The notes under the pieces: model-generated
Database searches by the model: none
Seen by the model: the letters and a program-made list of their open reading frames with translations, nothing else
Told to the model about the DNA's origin: nothing
Part shown: one piece after another, positions 1 to 11,460 of the stretch
Layout: every line of letters starts with the position of its first letter
Position numbering within the stretch: the stretch's first letter is position 1
NCBI GenBank assembly: GCA_015680685.1
Contig: MNCI01007652.1
Location: forward strand, 417,793-481,792
Origin: Gnetum montanum
Taxonomy: Eukaryota; Streptophyta; Gnetopsida; Gnetales; Gnetaceae
Length of the DNA stretch: 64,000 bases
Direction: 5' to 3'
Made by a program: the position numbers and the translations under genes

Positions 1-716
1 AGGTTAATTATTCTTTTTCTTCCTAGACTTACTTGTATTTGTCATGGTGTATGGTTAAGTAAGTTCGAGGTATATGATTTTTATAGCTTTTCTTTTATCT
101 CCTATGCTATTAAGGTGAAGGGTTGAAGAGGCTAATTACTAACTCTAACTAACTAACTAAGTCTAAATTAACCTAGCGTCAGCATCCGTTCCCACTTACC
201 GTTCACACCCTAAACCAATGCAACCGTGGTTACCAAATGCTATTCATTACTAGGATCACCACACGTAATGCACATGCTCGAAGCGGTCGTACTGAGGCAC
301 TTAACTAGGAGAGAAGGGTTGAGAATGATATAATTCCTAATAAAGCATGTAAATGGAAAATAGTAAATAACAATAAATAAAATCCTAATTAGCCTATTCC
401 ATGCACAGCAAGGTTTATCCAGGAAGTTCATCTTTATTTCGATACACAAATATGTGTTCAGGTATAATATCTGCTCGAATAAAGATCTGTTTACTTTAGG
501 ACTTCTACTGTGGACACATGGAAAATATTCTATCTCTGGAGTGATCAATCTGCCAGAGTTTCACTACGGTTTAAGCCTAGGATGAGAAACAAGGAAGAGC
601 TGCCTCTTATTTATAGACTTTATAGCGTACCACGATATCGCATACAGGATATTGTAGGTGACAACACGATATCGCGAAGGCCACAATATTCCATGCCCAT
701 GCAATATCGCGTATCA
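1..716 (-). repeat. 3' LTR of A1 (partial)
   Basis: This matches the right LTR at 5838-6737 and the LTRs of A2 and A3 nearly throughout, including the ACTAACTAACTAAG stretch, the TATA segment at 603-615 and the GATATC-rich end. The first part of the LTR lies before the window. The edge at 716 is set by comparison with the other copies, where TA-CCCCC-ATGAC follows the terminal CA. Confidence 0.9.
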
Positions 717-728
717 TACCCCCATGAC
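717..728 (-). promoter_or_regulatory. Polypurine tract of A1
   Basis: On the minus strand GTCATGGGGGTA stands directly before the 3' LTR start. The same tract is at the matching place in A2 (with one change) and A3. Purine-rich tracts here prime plus-strand DNA synthesis in LTR elements. Confidence 0.7.
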
Positions 729-2839
729 TAAATGAAAACTTGTCCTCGAGTTCCTTACAATAATATCAGGAAGGTATGGGATTATTGACTCAAATGGAAC
801 AAATGGAACTAATGGGATGACATGTGAATAGATCATAATTACAAGAAATAACAAAATTGGTGTTTAGGACAACAAGAGTGAACACCTTATTACATTGACA
901 TTAGGACTCATTTAGCAGCTGAGAAAGAAAGAGAGAAAGAAGTGTTGCTGTTACCAATGCCAAGATTTCTTCTTTCATTATCCATCCATAAGCACACCAT
1001 CAGTATTGCTCCTTGCATAGCTACTTCCAGTAATGCTCCATTCCAAGTGTTCCTTCCATATCCCCTCCGTTGTTGTATGATTTCCATCTACACACACAAC
1101 AGAATCTTATATTAGCAAGGGTAAATGAATTTCAATGTAGTTGATACCTTGCTTCGGTGAAAGTTCTATTGGCTAGGTTGTGGTATGGCTAATATGAATC
1201 TGGAGATATAATATTGATGACTACCAAAGGTGTAGGGGTTAGGAGAAAATTGAAAAAATCGAGGCTAGGAGAAAATCGAAAAAATCGGGCCCCGTACCCC
1301 CATGACTAATCGCGAACCTTCGGTAGCGTTAAAATGGAGAAAGAAAAGCAATAATAAAGATAGATAAAAATAATTATAGCATTGATGAAATGGATGTCAA
1401 GATAGAAATGAAAAAAAATAAAATTAATTGCAAAAATGTTAGGGAAAAGAAGTTAACTGGTGCACCAAATAGGAATGTTAGTGGGTCCTCCCCAAAGCAG
1501 GCTCATGCCCTCAATGCCCTAACAAATCCACATTCAAAGAGTCCGTAGGCTCTAGGAATGTCATTTGGAACAAGAGTTAAAGTCTTAACCGCAAGAATTT
1601 ACCAAAAAGAAAACAATGCATCAACCAAAATATACACTAATGATACAATCGGTAATGAGGTGAAGAATGCAGAGAAGGATGGAGAGAAGAGAATGGAATG
1701 GAATCCCAAGAACAAGATGGCGTATAGCCCCTTGTGTGTTTCATGATTAATGTGACTTAGCAAATCCCATTCCAAGTTCAACTTCAAACAAACCACTTCC
1801 AGTGACCTCACATTAATACATTCGGCTAAACCATCCCCTTGAGGTAACAAGAATGCCTTCACCTAAGAGCCACGACCATTCTGACGAAACGAATGAGGAG
1901 AGAAAGGGAAGAGAGAAGGGCCTTAGTTAGAGGAAACATTTTTATTCCATAACCAGTGCTTGTAGCCTAAGGGATTATTTTTTCTAAGGGGTGTGCTTTT
2001 AATTCTCACTTTTTTTTTGTGTTTTATGTGTTTATGCATGAAAACCACACCATGCAAAGACTTTGTTATTTTTATTTGCTCAGCTTCCCAATAATTGGGT
2101 AACTTCAGAATGACAAGAAAAATCAAGAAGAAAACATCGAAGCACCCAAGAGAATGGCCAACACAAAAGCATCAAGTTCCCTTGAAGTCACACCCTTTTC
2201 AATCCTTGAGTCCTTACTTAGTTTGTGAGAAATGCCTAGTCACCGATTCGTTAAAGTTCTTATTTAGAAAGAGACTGTACATTTCCAAGTGGAGAGAGAT
2301 CATAGAAACTGGTGGATGAATGGATGAAGTGGATTCATTGCCTGCCATATCAAACGAAACATACCTTAGTATCAACATCATGACTTAAAGGTAAAAACCA
2401 AACATTAGCAACCAAATGGAAACAAATGTCATACCATCATGAAGAACAATTATTGAATGACAAACTTATAGGGTGGATAACACACACACACAAAATGAAA
2501 AACTATAATGATGTTGTAAAAAAAAAAAGAGAAAATTTAAAGGAATTTGTAAAACAAAAACAAGAAAAGTTAAAGAAATTTGTAAAACAAAAATGTGTAA
2601 GACAAAAACATGTAAAACAAAAATGTGTAAAACAAAAACATGGAAAACAAAAATGTGTAAAACAAAAATGTGCAAAACAAAAATTAAAAAGAATTGAGGG
2701 CCTCAAATGATTAGCATAGGTGGTAATCTCCCCCATGACTGAGTGGAAAGGGAGAGATTCAAAATAATGAGCGCCTATTTGAATTTCTTAAAAGTGCCCA
2801 ACTTCTCCCCATTGATGTTCTTAGATTAAGGGGTGGAAG
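729..2839 (-). other. Long 3' untranslated region of A1
   Basis: About 2.1 kb lies between the protease end and the polypurine tract. It is collinear with A2 (25243-27318) and A3 (59776-61630). Short open frames on both strands are not conserved between copies, so I see no gene. It holds a 15-bp minisatellite at 2545-2690. This is where a complete element of this type would be expected to carry RT and integrase; nothing resembling them is present. Confidence 0.75.
2545..2690. repeat. 15-bp minisatellite (AAACAAAAATGTGTA type)
   Basis: Imperfect tandem units of about 15 bp, consensus close to GTAAAACAAAAATGT. Read on the plus strand they give a five-residue repeat of the VKQKC/VKQKH kind, but this frame is not kept in A2, so it is a by-product of the period and not a gene. 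A shorter version is in A2 at 27043-27165. In A3 the site falls inside the assembly gap. Confidence 0.85.
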
Positions 2840-5693
2840 TCAACGACGCTCATATTCCAATGTATCTATGCCTTCGTTATGAGCATGAGTTGTTTCCTCA
2901 GTTCGTTCCATGCATGTTGGTTTGCTCTTTTGACTAGCTGTCAACCACGGGGTTTCTACTACTTGTTGTGTGGTTGCTACATACAGGCATCTCTATCTCA
3001 CATTATCAAGGGCACACCTGTTTGCATGGAGGAGATGTTGTGCATTCCTCCATGTCATCACCCGATGAATCACTATATGTGATGCATGGAACTTTCCTCT
3101 TCTCAATCTTTCCATAAACATGTCCTTCCCATTATGATTGGGAAATCCCCTTCGTTGTTGTTAACTTCAATGACCAGGAAATCGGCTGGGTATGACCAAC
3201 CACACACAGTGGTAACAATGTCCTCCACCAATCTCAAGTGAATGGTGATGGAATGGTATGCCAGCTCTAGTTGAATGTTGCTCTTCTTAAGTTGGGGCAG
3301 GTTCTAGGCTTGATACATCTCTCATGAAATTAAGTTGACTCCAAAACTTGAGTCAAGAAGAGCTTTATGTGGTTCATTCCTAGTGACTTGTAGATAAATT
3401 AGGGGACTCCCAGGATCAAATAGTTTTCTAGGAAGGTGGCCTACCTTGATCCAGTTAGTTACGGTACATGTTAACATAACCGTATGCGTTAAGCTCTGTT
3501 GTTGGACTGAAGGAAGCACCAAAGCTTTGTGTTCTGGAGGAGTGATCACAGACTCAACTACTTGTTGTTGTGAGAGCTTGTTTGGGCTTTTGGTTCTGAA
3601 GAAAGGTCTTCTCTTTTTATGTTTGTCAGAACCAGTAGTGGGTTAAATGTTTACAGCTCTTGTAGCATGGTGTTGCTACGGTTGAGTGGGGAGTTCCCCT
3701 TGCATTGTTGGAGTAGGAGGTGTTATGGGAACCACTGGTGGAAGAGATGTAGATAAATTAGGAGGATGGCATGGGTATGGAGTGTCTCTTGGAGGAGTAG
3801 GAGTCCTTCTGAAGTACTCCTGAACTTGGTAGTAATGTTGGGGAGTTGTATGACCCATGGAGTCACTTGGAGAAATCGGTTGTTGCACGTAGTAACCATA
3901 TGGATCTGGCTACCGGTAAGGGTATTGATGTTTTGGCCATGGCATCCCCCATGATTATGGGTATTGCCACTGCTGATGTTGTCCAATGGGTTGTGGTGGA
4001 GTTCCACTTGGATAGTACATCAATGGTTGGTGGAACTACCTTGGGTTACCTNGAATTGAAACTATCCTAAAGATTATAGAGGATTCTAAGGAGGAATGAA
4101 GTAGTAACAAGAACAAGACAAAGCGAAGAGATTCAGGCCCTGCACGTGACAAGGGTAAGGGGGAAATAAATATCTCCGATGAGGTTATGAATTTGGACAC
4201 AGACGATGACGGTGGATGTGAGATCTGCCACTATGACCATCCTAAGGGATGTTGTCCAATCATCTCACATCTACAAGAGTCTAGGGTGTATGCACTCAAC
4301 CTGAGACTCAACAAATGGCAGAAACCCCGCAGGTTACCTTATCCCCAAGGTAACCCAAGGTAGTTCCNGATCTCGCTGTGCATATCCATGGCCCAGGAAA
4401 CGATGTAACAATGCATAGTAGCGGCCCATGGTAGCATCCAAGGGTTCATGAGTACCTTGCTTCCATCCTTGGATATGCTTATGCAAATTAGACACTCTGG
4501 AGTACATTTGATATTTATCGTTGAAGAGTTCTAACATTGTACTCCACCTCCTAATGGTTTCTGGTTCTAAGGACTAGTACCAACTCTCTGCTTCCTTGAT
4601 GAGTGTCCTGGGAAACAACTTCAGTTTTTGCCACTCATTTTCTATGTTTTGCAAGGCATAGGCATCATGCCTGTAAATGATTTTATAGATCCACGTTGTA
4701 TCCCCCTTCAAAGCATGGGATATTATTCATGTCTAAATGCTTGATCTGACTATCTTTTAAATGCCTTGTTGGAATTATTATTACCTTCGTTATATCTAGC
4801 ATGCTTTGGGTGGCAAGTAGGGGTTTGTCATGATCATCTCTTTCATGATGTCTATGATGTCTCCGTTGTTCCCTACTTTCCCTTCATTCATGCCCGTGTC
4901 CTTGCTCTCGACTCTCTCATTGAGGTCTCTTATTTTATCTACCTCTATCCTCACCATTATGCTCTCGATGGCTATGCCTAGATGTGGAAGGAGAGGGTGA
5001 GTGATGTGAAGAAGGGGAAGAAGAAGGAGAACCATTGCCATGATGATGCTTCTTACCCTCTCTTCTGTGGCTTCGGCCCCAATCGTGATGATGATCTAAG
5101 TGCCCATCCTTGTCATGTGTTGTTGTTTCCTCAGTGAAAAATTGGTGTTCATGGGGATCAGAACCAGGGTTGTGTATCGTGGATCGTAGGTTCTGATACC
5201 CCACCTTCTCATTATCATTAGGAGGGGGAACATCTTTCAATAGAGTACCCGTTATGAGTGGTTCACCATCTCCAATCTCACTTAGGACGTGCAGGACCTC
5301 TTTGCCCTTCAACAGTGTATGTGGGCTCTCCTGCCTTGAGTCCCTCATACATTGTAAAGTTGTGGGATGGTAATCCCTTATGTCAAAATCTGCCACAACG
5401 TATTTGGCATATAATTCCATCATGCCGATCAGTGCTAGAGCATGGAGAAGCATGTTGGGGACTACACGATCTGGAGGTAACACTATGTTACCTTGCAAAT
5501 CTCTCGAGCGCATCTATTCATCTTGATGGAGGATAAAAGTAAAGTTAGGAATATGCTCATCGGGATGAGTATATTCCACCCTATATTGTTGAGGAACCGG
5601 CTGATTTAGGTTATGCATTTTAGATTGCCGACTATCTCTAGTATTGTCCCTAGGTGGTGGTGAATTGCTCTTATGAGAAGAAGAAGAAGACAT
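2840..5693 (-). pseudogene. gag-pro: gag-protease polyprotein of A1, broken
   Basis: This would make the particle protein and the aspartic protease of family A. The start is the ATG at 5693, giving MSSSSSHKSN, matched by A2 at 30543. In order from the N-terminus: a Ser/Pro-rich head; a His-rich segment around 5100-4960; the gag core (about 4800-4370, with a motif like EPLDATMGRYYALLH); a Cys/His cluster CEICHYDHPKGCCP that lies in the misoriented segment 4053-4367; a Pro-rich linker (about 3890-3670); then protease, where ALLDSSFGVNLIS holds the expected D-S-G site with G changed to F. About 85 bp is missing from the protease relative to A3, near 3116. The stop at 2840 matches the A2 stop at 27319. 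Several in-frame stops make it non-functional. Confidence 0.8.
4053..4367. other. Segment in reversed orientation, bracketed by single Ns
   Basis: Bases 4053-4367 read backwards are collinear with A2 around 28566-28890, while sequence on both sides is collinear in the forward sense. The 20 bases before the first N (4032-4051) are the exact reverse complement of the last 20 bases of the segment (4348-4367). About 325 bp present in A2 (28891-29215) is missing after it. The simplest reading is a small contig placed in the wrong orientation with the gap collapsed to one N on each side. Confidence 0.85.
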
Positions 5694-5813
5694 TGTGTCT
5701 TATTCGGTGTGCTATTTAACCATTATATAATTTTTCTTTTAATTAACCCTAAGGGTTCATTTAAGCTCCCAACGATGTGAGTAATTTCCTATGTTCTACT
5801 TAGCGCACAAACA

Positions 5814-5837
5814 CTTAGTCCCTGACAATGGCACCAA
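5814..5837 (-). promoter_or_regulatory. Primer-binding site of A1
   Basis: The minus strand reads TTGGTGCCATTGTCAGGGAC directly after the 5' LTR. This resembles TGGCGCCGTTGCCGGGGA, the site complementary to the 3' end of plant Asp tRNA, with several mismatches that are mostly transitions. A2 has a closer match. Confidence 0.8.
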
Positions 5838-6550
5838 TGATGAGTGGCGAGGTACCCCTACACTCAACCATACGAATACGAGTGTAACATGCATGATCCG
5901 GTCAAACTCCATAGACTAAGTGCCTACATGCCTTATGGAACACTTAAGGTCAATTATTCGTTGTCTTCCCAGACTTACTTGTATTTTTCACAGTGTATGG
6001 TTAAGTAAGTTCGAGGTATATGATTTTTATAGCTTTTCTGTTTTATCTCCTATTCTATTAAGGTGAAGGATTGAAGCGGCTAATTACTAACTCTAACTAA
6101 CTAACTAAGTCTGAATTAACCTAGTGTCAGAATCCATTCCCACTTACTGTTCACACCCTGAACCAATGCAACCGTGATTACCAAATGCTAGTCGTTGCTG
6201 GGATTACCATGCGTAACGCATGTGCTCGAAGCAGTCGTACTAAGGCACTTAACTAGGAGAGAAGGGTTGAGAAAGATTTAATTCCTAATAAAGCATGTAA
6301 ATGGAAAATAGTAAATAACAATAAATAAAATCCTAATTAGCCTATTCCATGCACTGCAAGGTTTATCCAGGAAGTTTGTCTTTATTTTCGTACACAGATA
6401 TGTGTTCAAGTATAATATCTGCTCGAATAAAGATTTGTTCACTTTAGGACTCCTACTATGGGCACATGGAAAATATTCTATCTCTAGAGTGATTAATCTG
6501 CCAGAGTTTCACTATGGTCTAAGCCTAGGATGAGAAACAAGGGAGAGTCA

Positions 6551-6563
6551 CCTCTTATTTATA
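6551..6563 (-). promoter_or_regulatory. TATA box of the family A LTR
   Basis: The minus strand reads TATAAATAAGAGG. The same element is at 603-615 (A1 left), 31400-31412 (A2 right) and 59629-59641 (A3). In the A2 left LTR it is damaged (TCTAAATAAGAG, 25131-25142). It is placed to start transcription of the element toward lower coordinates. Confidence 0.7.
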
Positions 6564-6579
6564 GACTTTGTAGGGCACC

Positions 6580-6737
6580 GCGATATTGTGTATGCGATAT
6601 CATAGGGGACGACGTGATATCGTGTACATGATATCGCGAGGGATACACGATATGCGATATCGCGAGGGATGCGCTATCGTGATGGCCACGTTATCACATA
6701 TGCAAGATCGCGGCCCATGTGATACCGTGTCCCATCA
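6580..6737. repeat. Cluster of GATATC palindromes at the U3 end of the LTR
   Basis: Repeated copies of GCGATATC(GC) and decayed forms (GATATCGTG, ACGATATGCG) are separated by G/C-rich spacers such as AGGGGACGACG. The cluster occupies the outer end of every family A LTR in the window, with different copy numbers: most in the A1 right LTR, fewer in A2. It is a candidate enhancer or protein-binding array. Confidence 0.75.
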
Positions 6738-7047
6738 CTCCCTACTATGAAATATTTGTGGCCAAGGCTAGCATGGTTCTCTCTAAAATCCTAGTGTAGT
6801 GTGGGGAAAAATCAAACATGTTACATAGATATTTTGAGAAAGGCAATTCATTACTTACCCCTTCTAGTGCAACTCTTGCTAGCAAAGCCAATAGAGTTGG
6901 TTTTCTCCAACACCACCACCTACGGTTGCACTTGCAACCAGTTTCTAGCCAAAATTCCTTTACACCTTATGTCATTTCACTTGATGAAATTATTATTGAA
7001 TTTATGTAAAAATTTATTTTTTTAAACCAAAATTAAAACTTTTGATA
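6738..7047 (+). other. Remaining 5' leader of B1
   Basis: This lies between the A1 insertion and the gag start and corresponds to the end of the B2 leader (up to 51776). No ORF upstream of gag is conserved between B1 and B2. Short open frames here are not supported. Confidence 0.6.
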
Positions 7048-10000
7048 ATGCCTTTTAGCCAATCCATTGTTTTACCCCTTCACTTGGCAGATATGGAATC
7101 AAGCTAAAATGCTGTGAGGATGTATGACCCAAAAGATCCTACTATGGCTAAGCATAGGCAATTACTTAGGTTAAGGAAGAAAATCCTAGAGTTTTCCATC
7201 ATTGATGAAAATCACTATAATTCCATTTGTGCCAAGATCTAGGCAAGTCTACTTATTCCACATGCAAAGGAAAAATCTAAACGTAAATATGAACTCATTC
7301 ATTGCAATAGGAAAGAATACAATCCTTCCTTGTATTAAAAAATACCACTAATCGATGCCCATACATGCATTATATCTCATTTAATTGAGATGGATGATCA
7401 AGCAGGAGAGTCAAGCTATGAGGGCCAACATGAGGAGCATGATGAGTTTTAGGTGGACCTCAAACTCAAGAACTTCTTAGAAAGCCTCTTTTAACATTGG
7501 GCTTCCCAAGCCACTGCACTTGATTTAGTCTCTTCTACCTCCTCTATGGGACAAGTCCCTCAACATGCTTCTTTCATTTACCCCACCATGTTTGGGCCGA
7601 CACCTATTATAGTAACATACTAGGCATAATTGATGCCCTAAACAATGCTCTATTTCTCCTCTATGCTTTTTGTCATGTAGTATTGATCTACACAATCATC
7701 ACCCATCATCATAACCATTGCTCATCCATTCTCTATGGTAGTGGCCCAATAGTGGAAAATAAAGTAACCCAAGGGTGGCATACACCTTTTGTCCCCTTTG
7801 TTCCACAAGTGCCAGTACAAACCTCCTTGTCATTGTTCAGCTTGCCTACAACAATGATTATACAACCTCTTCTCTCCATGCCACAACCCATCGTGAGGCC
7901 ATAGGCCTTTCAACTTACACCACAACCATTTTTCTAGATGCCAAAACCCACTGAGATGCCCCAAGGCTTGAATTAGGCCTTAGAAATCATACAAGACCTT
8001 ACAGAAGAGTTACGAAAGCTTAAGGCTTCTACAACTTAGACATTTAAAATAATGGATTTCTATTAGGATGATCCTCTTAGCCTTACTATCCTACAAATGA
8101 CTCTTTTCCCAGGAATTTCCATATCTCAATTTGCCAAATATAATGATGAGGATGAACCTAACACCAACCTTATCACCATTTTCTTTGAGTGCCTATTGTT
8201 ACAATGGCCACACATCATAATGTGCATCTTTCCTATGTTTCTTACTAGGAAATCCTTGGACTGGTATCATGCGTCACCTTGAGGATAAATATCCTTTCTT
8301 GAGGACTTAATATCATAGTTCGTATATGTTTTAAGTATATCTTGAAACCTAACATGACTCTTGGCCAACTAATGAAGGTCAAGTAGGGATTCCTTAACCC
8401 CATGCAAAAGTTTATACAATGGTAGAATGCTCTTCTCAATGAGATTCCTAAACCCATAGCTGAAACACACCTTCTCACCATATTCAAGGGGCTAGTTAAT
8501 GACTTTATTAAGTCAAAAATTTACTACCTAGACTCACAGTCACTTAGTCAAGTCTACTCCTAGATGAAGAACATAGAGAATGCTAATAAGGCCAACCATA
8601 ACCCTACCTACGTAGCATATAAGAACTAACACACTTGGAAGGATAAGAAGAAGGGGAGGACAAACCATGTAGCCATGGCCACTTTGGTTAAAGATAATCC
8701 TACAGCGAAAAACCAATCATCAACATTAGGGGCCTCTACATTAGGCAACATGAGGTTTAATTTCAAAAGAAAAAGATTAGTCTAAGTACACTAGGTTACC
8801 ACTGAAACCGTTGGAACTCCTTGACCAGTTACTAAAGAGTGGAAGAATCCAATATAAATAGATGATAGAGAATGCCCACAAGAGGCATGATTAATTATGA
8901 AAAATTGCAAAGAACTCCACACTAGCAACCAAGGATGATCCACCAATACCTAAGTACTTTAAAATTGATTATTTTTGCCAATATCATCAGTTGCTAGGTC
9001 ATGATATCAACTTTTGCCTAGCCCTCAAGGATGACTTGTAGAAGATGATAGATAATGATGAGCTAGTCCTTAATGCCTCTAACTCAGTCAAACCAAAAAA
9101 CCAGTCCATGTAGGTCTATAAAGATCCATTGAATACCAATAATAACACTTAAACCATAGTAGCATTCAACATAAATCATAACTCTAGATCTACACAAGAG
9201 TCATTTGTGATTTTGGTACCTCCTCAAAATGATAGGGGCTCTTCAACTTTGTGTAGTTCAAGGATTCCCTCTGTTGTAAGGATAACATCGCGTACACCTT
9301 CCAATAAGTCTTTTGTGATTAGGGTGCCCCCTCCTGCTACAACCAAACTAATGACCACAACTGAACAACGTCCTTCCATGATGGCTAACACAATGACTTC
9401 TTCACAATCCAACAACAAGAAATTATCAACTGAATAATGCAAGAAGTTGATGCTGAAGCTCAAAACCAAAGACAACAAGTAAGCCAAGGCATGGAAGGAG
9501 ATGGACTTGCAAAAGCCCACCCCTATCTTGTCCATCCTCATGAGCTCTAACACTCAAGTTGCTTCAACAGTTAACTAAGGAAGGATCCTAGGCCATAAGG
9601 GAAAGGGAAAGAGCCCCAAACACAACCGTCAAAACATCAAGTTTGCATCCTAGTATGCATGGAGGAAGTTAAGGATGATAAGAATGAAAAATCAACAACT
9701 AATAAAAAAGAATTTCTCAATGAAATGGAATAGGTTAAGTAATATTTAAAAGAAAAGAACACATCCCTTAGCTTGTATGACCTGGTAATGACCTTCGTTG
9801 CTCACTATAGGCACTAGTGAAAATGTTGACTTCCATTATTATTAGTGAGAACATCCCCACTAGTGAAGAGTCCATCCACGTAGTGATGGTACCACCATCA
9901 CTAGAAAAAGAAATAGAGTCAACAACACTAGTGTTTCATGATAGCAAGGTCAAGACGAACCCCTAGGATGATGAGACAACCAAGGTTCCTCTCTTCATAA

Positions 10001-10616
10001 TGATAAGTATGGGATAATACAAGGTACATAGGGTGCATGTGGGGTGGCCACCAACATTATATCCTATTCCATTGTTGAATGTTTGGGCCTAGCAGAATAC
10101 ATGCAACATATGACAACTTTTGCTCTTAAATCTTTTAATGAATCTTAGGTTTCAGTTAAAGGCTTAATTTCCTTGGACTTTGTAGTGGGGGAACAATTCC
10201 CCATGACAACCAATTTCTTGGTGGTGGAAGAGACACTAGGATTCAATCTCATCATGGGAAGGCCTTGGCTAGTGTAATTATGAGTTGTTTCCTCACCCAT
10301 ACATCAATAAATTTACCTACTTTATGAGGGAGGTGAAATAATTATCCATGATGATAGTGGAAATCAACAATGTTAACATAGAACAAGGGTCTGAAGTGGA
10401 GTTGCAAGAAGATGTTTCTATTATCAATGATGAAGTCCAAAGGCTTGATAGAGTGGAAGGGGCCCAAACTGACAAAAATGGAATCATAAACACATCATGG
10501 GAAGAGCTCCCCTTTGGCATTGGTAGTGAAGGAAATGAAGAATATAAGATCATGCAATGTAGATTCTATAAGTTTCCTAATTGTTCGAACATTAGGAAAC
10601 ACTTGCATGATTAAAA
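7048..10616 (+). pseudogene. gag-pro: gag-protease polyprotein of B1, broken
   Basis: The start ATG at 7048 (MPF...) is matched by B2 (51777) and B3 (45802 on the minus strand), followed in all three by a motif near YDPKDPTMAK. The capsid-type gag core is at about 8090-8640, with RKSLDWYHASP and a downstream Q-W-W stretch. A zinc-knuckle variant C-x2-H-x4-H-x4-C follows (8977-9017, reading FCQYHQLLGHDINFC), of the kind seen in Tat-type gag. Protease is at about 9990-10275, ending in LGFNLIMGRPWL. The usual DTG site is lost through a one-base deletion next to VHVG. The C-terminal tail (10275-10616) runs to RKHLHD followed by a stop and then a GTAAGT donor. Many in-frame stops. Role: particle protein and maturation protease of the element. 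Confidence 0.8.
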
Positions 10617-10869
10617 GTAAGTTCCTTATTCACCTACCTAATGCCCACAACCATGTAACCTCTTCTTTTATTTTTTTTACTTAATTTAAACTTTTTTTAT
10701 CCTTATTGAGCATGTTGCCTATAGTTCCTCCTTATTTATCATTTACATTTTTATGCCTTATTTATCTCAAAATGAAAATATAAAAATGCCATAAAATTTT
10801 AAAACTTGAAAAATATATAAAAATTTTAAAAGCATAAAACTTACAAAATTTTCCTTTTAAAAAATGGTC

Positions 10870-11000
10870 CTATGAAGGCCTAAAACTAGAAAAATGAAAG
10901 GCCCACTAAGACCTAAAAATGGTAAAATGTTACAGCCCGCTATGGCCTAAAACTAGAAAATGATGGCCTGCCATGTCCTTAAACTAGTGGCCTGCCATAG
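10870..11000. repeat. Short interspersed motif GGCCTRCCATGGCCTAAAAC
   Basis: At least three imperfect copies occur here. One further copy is at 19152-19192 on the far side of the antisense gene and tandem array, and several are in B2 at 55620-55890. A stretch of 21 bases (10875-10895) is identical to 19172-19192. The motif therefore brackets the antisense module. Confidence 0.6.
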
Positions 11001-11460
11001 CTTGAAATTGACAACACAATCACAATTTGTTTAGGATCATTATGCCTTAGTCTACATTTTTTTGGCCTAGTTCATGTGCATTTCTACATTATCAAATATC
11101 GCCATATAACCACATGATTCAACCCATGTAGCCTAGTGTATCCTCATAACATGAACAATACATTACACTCATAGGATGCATAAAACTAGAAATGCTAGAA
11201 CATGTAGGAAAAATTAAAATTTTAAATAAATAATAAAAATTAAAATGTCCATAACCTATAGCCATAGCCACACCATGTGACACAAGTCCAATCAATAACA
11301 AATGTATAAAATAAACAAAAGTCCTTATAGTCATAGTTACATTGTGTAGAAATAACATTAAAAATAATAAATGTCTCACAAATACACAATGGCTAAGAAT
11401 AGCCACAAAATCATGACATGATAAAAAAAATAAACAAAAGATATGATTAGATAGATGGAA

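Larger units (their letters stand above)
1..6737 (-). mobile_element. Family A gag-protease LTR element, copy A1 (3' LTR truncated by the window edge)
   Basis: LTR retrotransposon on the minus strand. The left (3') LTR ends at 716 and the right (5') LTR is 5838-6737. The LTR edges are TGATGAGTGG and CCCATCA on the plus strand, shared with copies A2 and A3. A primer-binding site adjoins the right LTR and a polypurine tract adjoins the left one. The interior codes only for gag and protease on the minus strand; no RT, RNase H or integrase is visible. It is inserted in the 5' leader of family B copy B1, so its left target-site duplication is off-window; the right flank is CTCCC. Confidence 0.9.
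5838..6737 (-). repeat. 5' LTR of A1
   Basis: 900 bp, complete, with edges TGATGAGTGG and CCCATCA on the plus strand. It holds a TATA element (6551-6563) and a cluster of GATATC palindromes at its U3 end. It is 73 bp longer than the A2 LTR, mainly because of extra palindromic units. Confidence 0.9.

Noticed and set aside
2426-2710. Lys-rich 94-residue open frame
   Set aside because: Produced by a 15-bp minisatellite; the frame is not kept in A2.
5258-5536. 92-residue plus-strand open frame
   Set aside because: Opposite strand of the A1 gag head; absent in A2.
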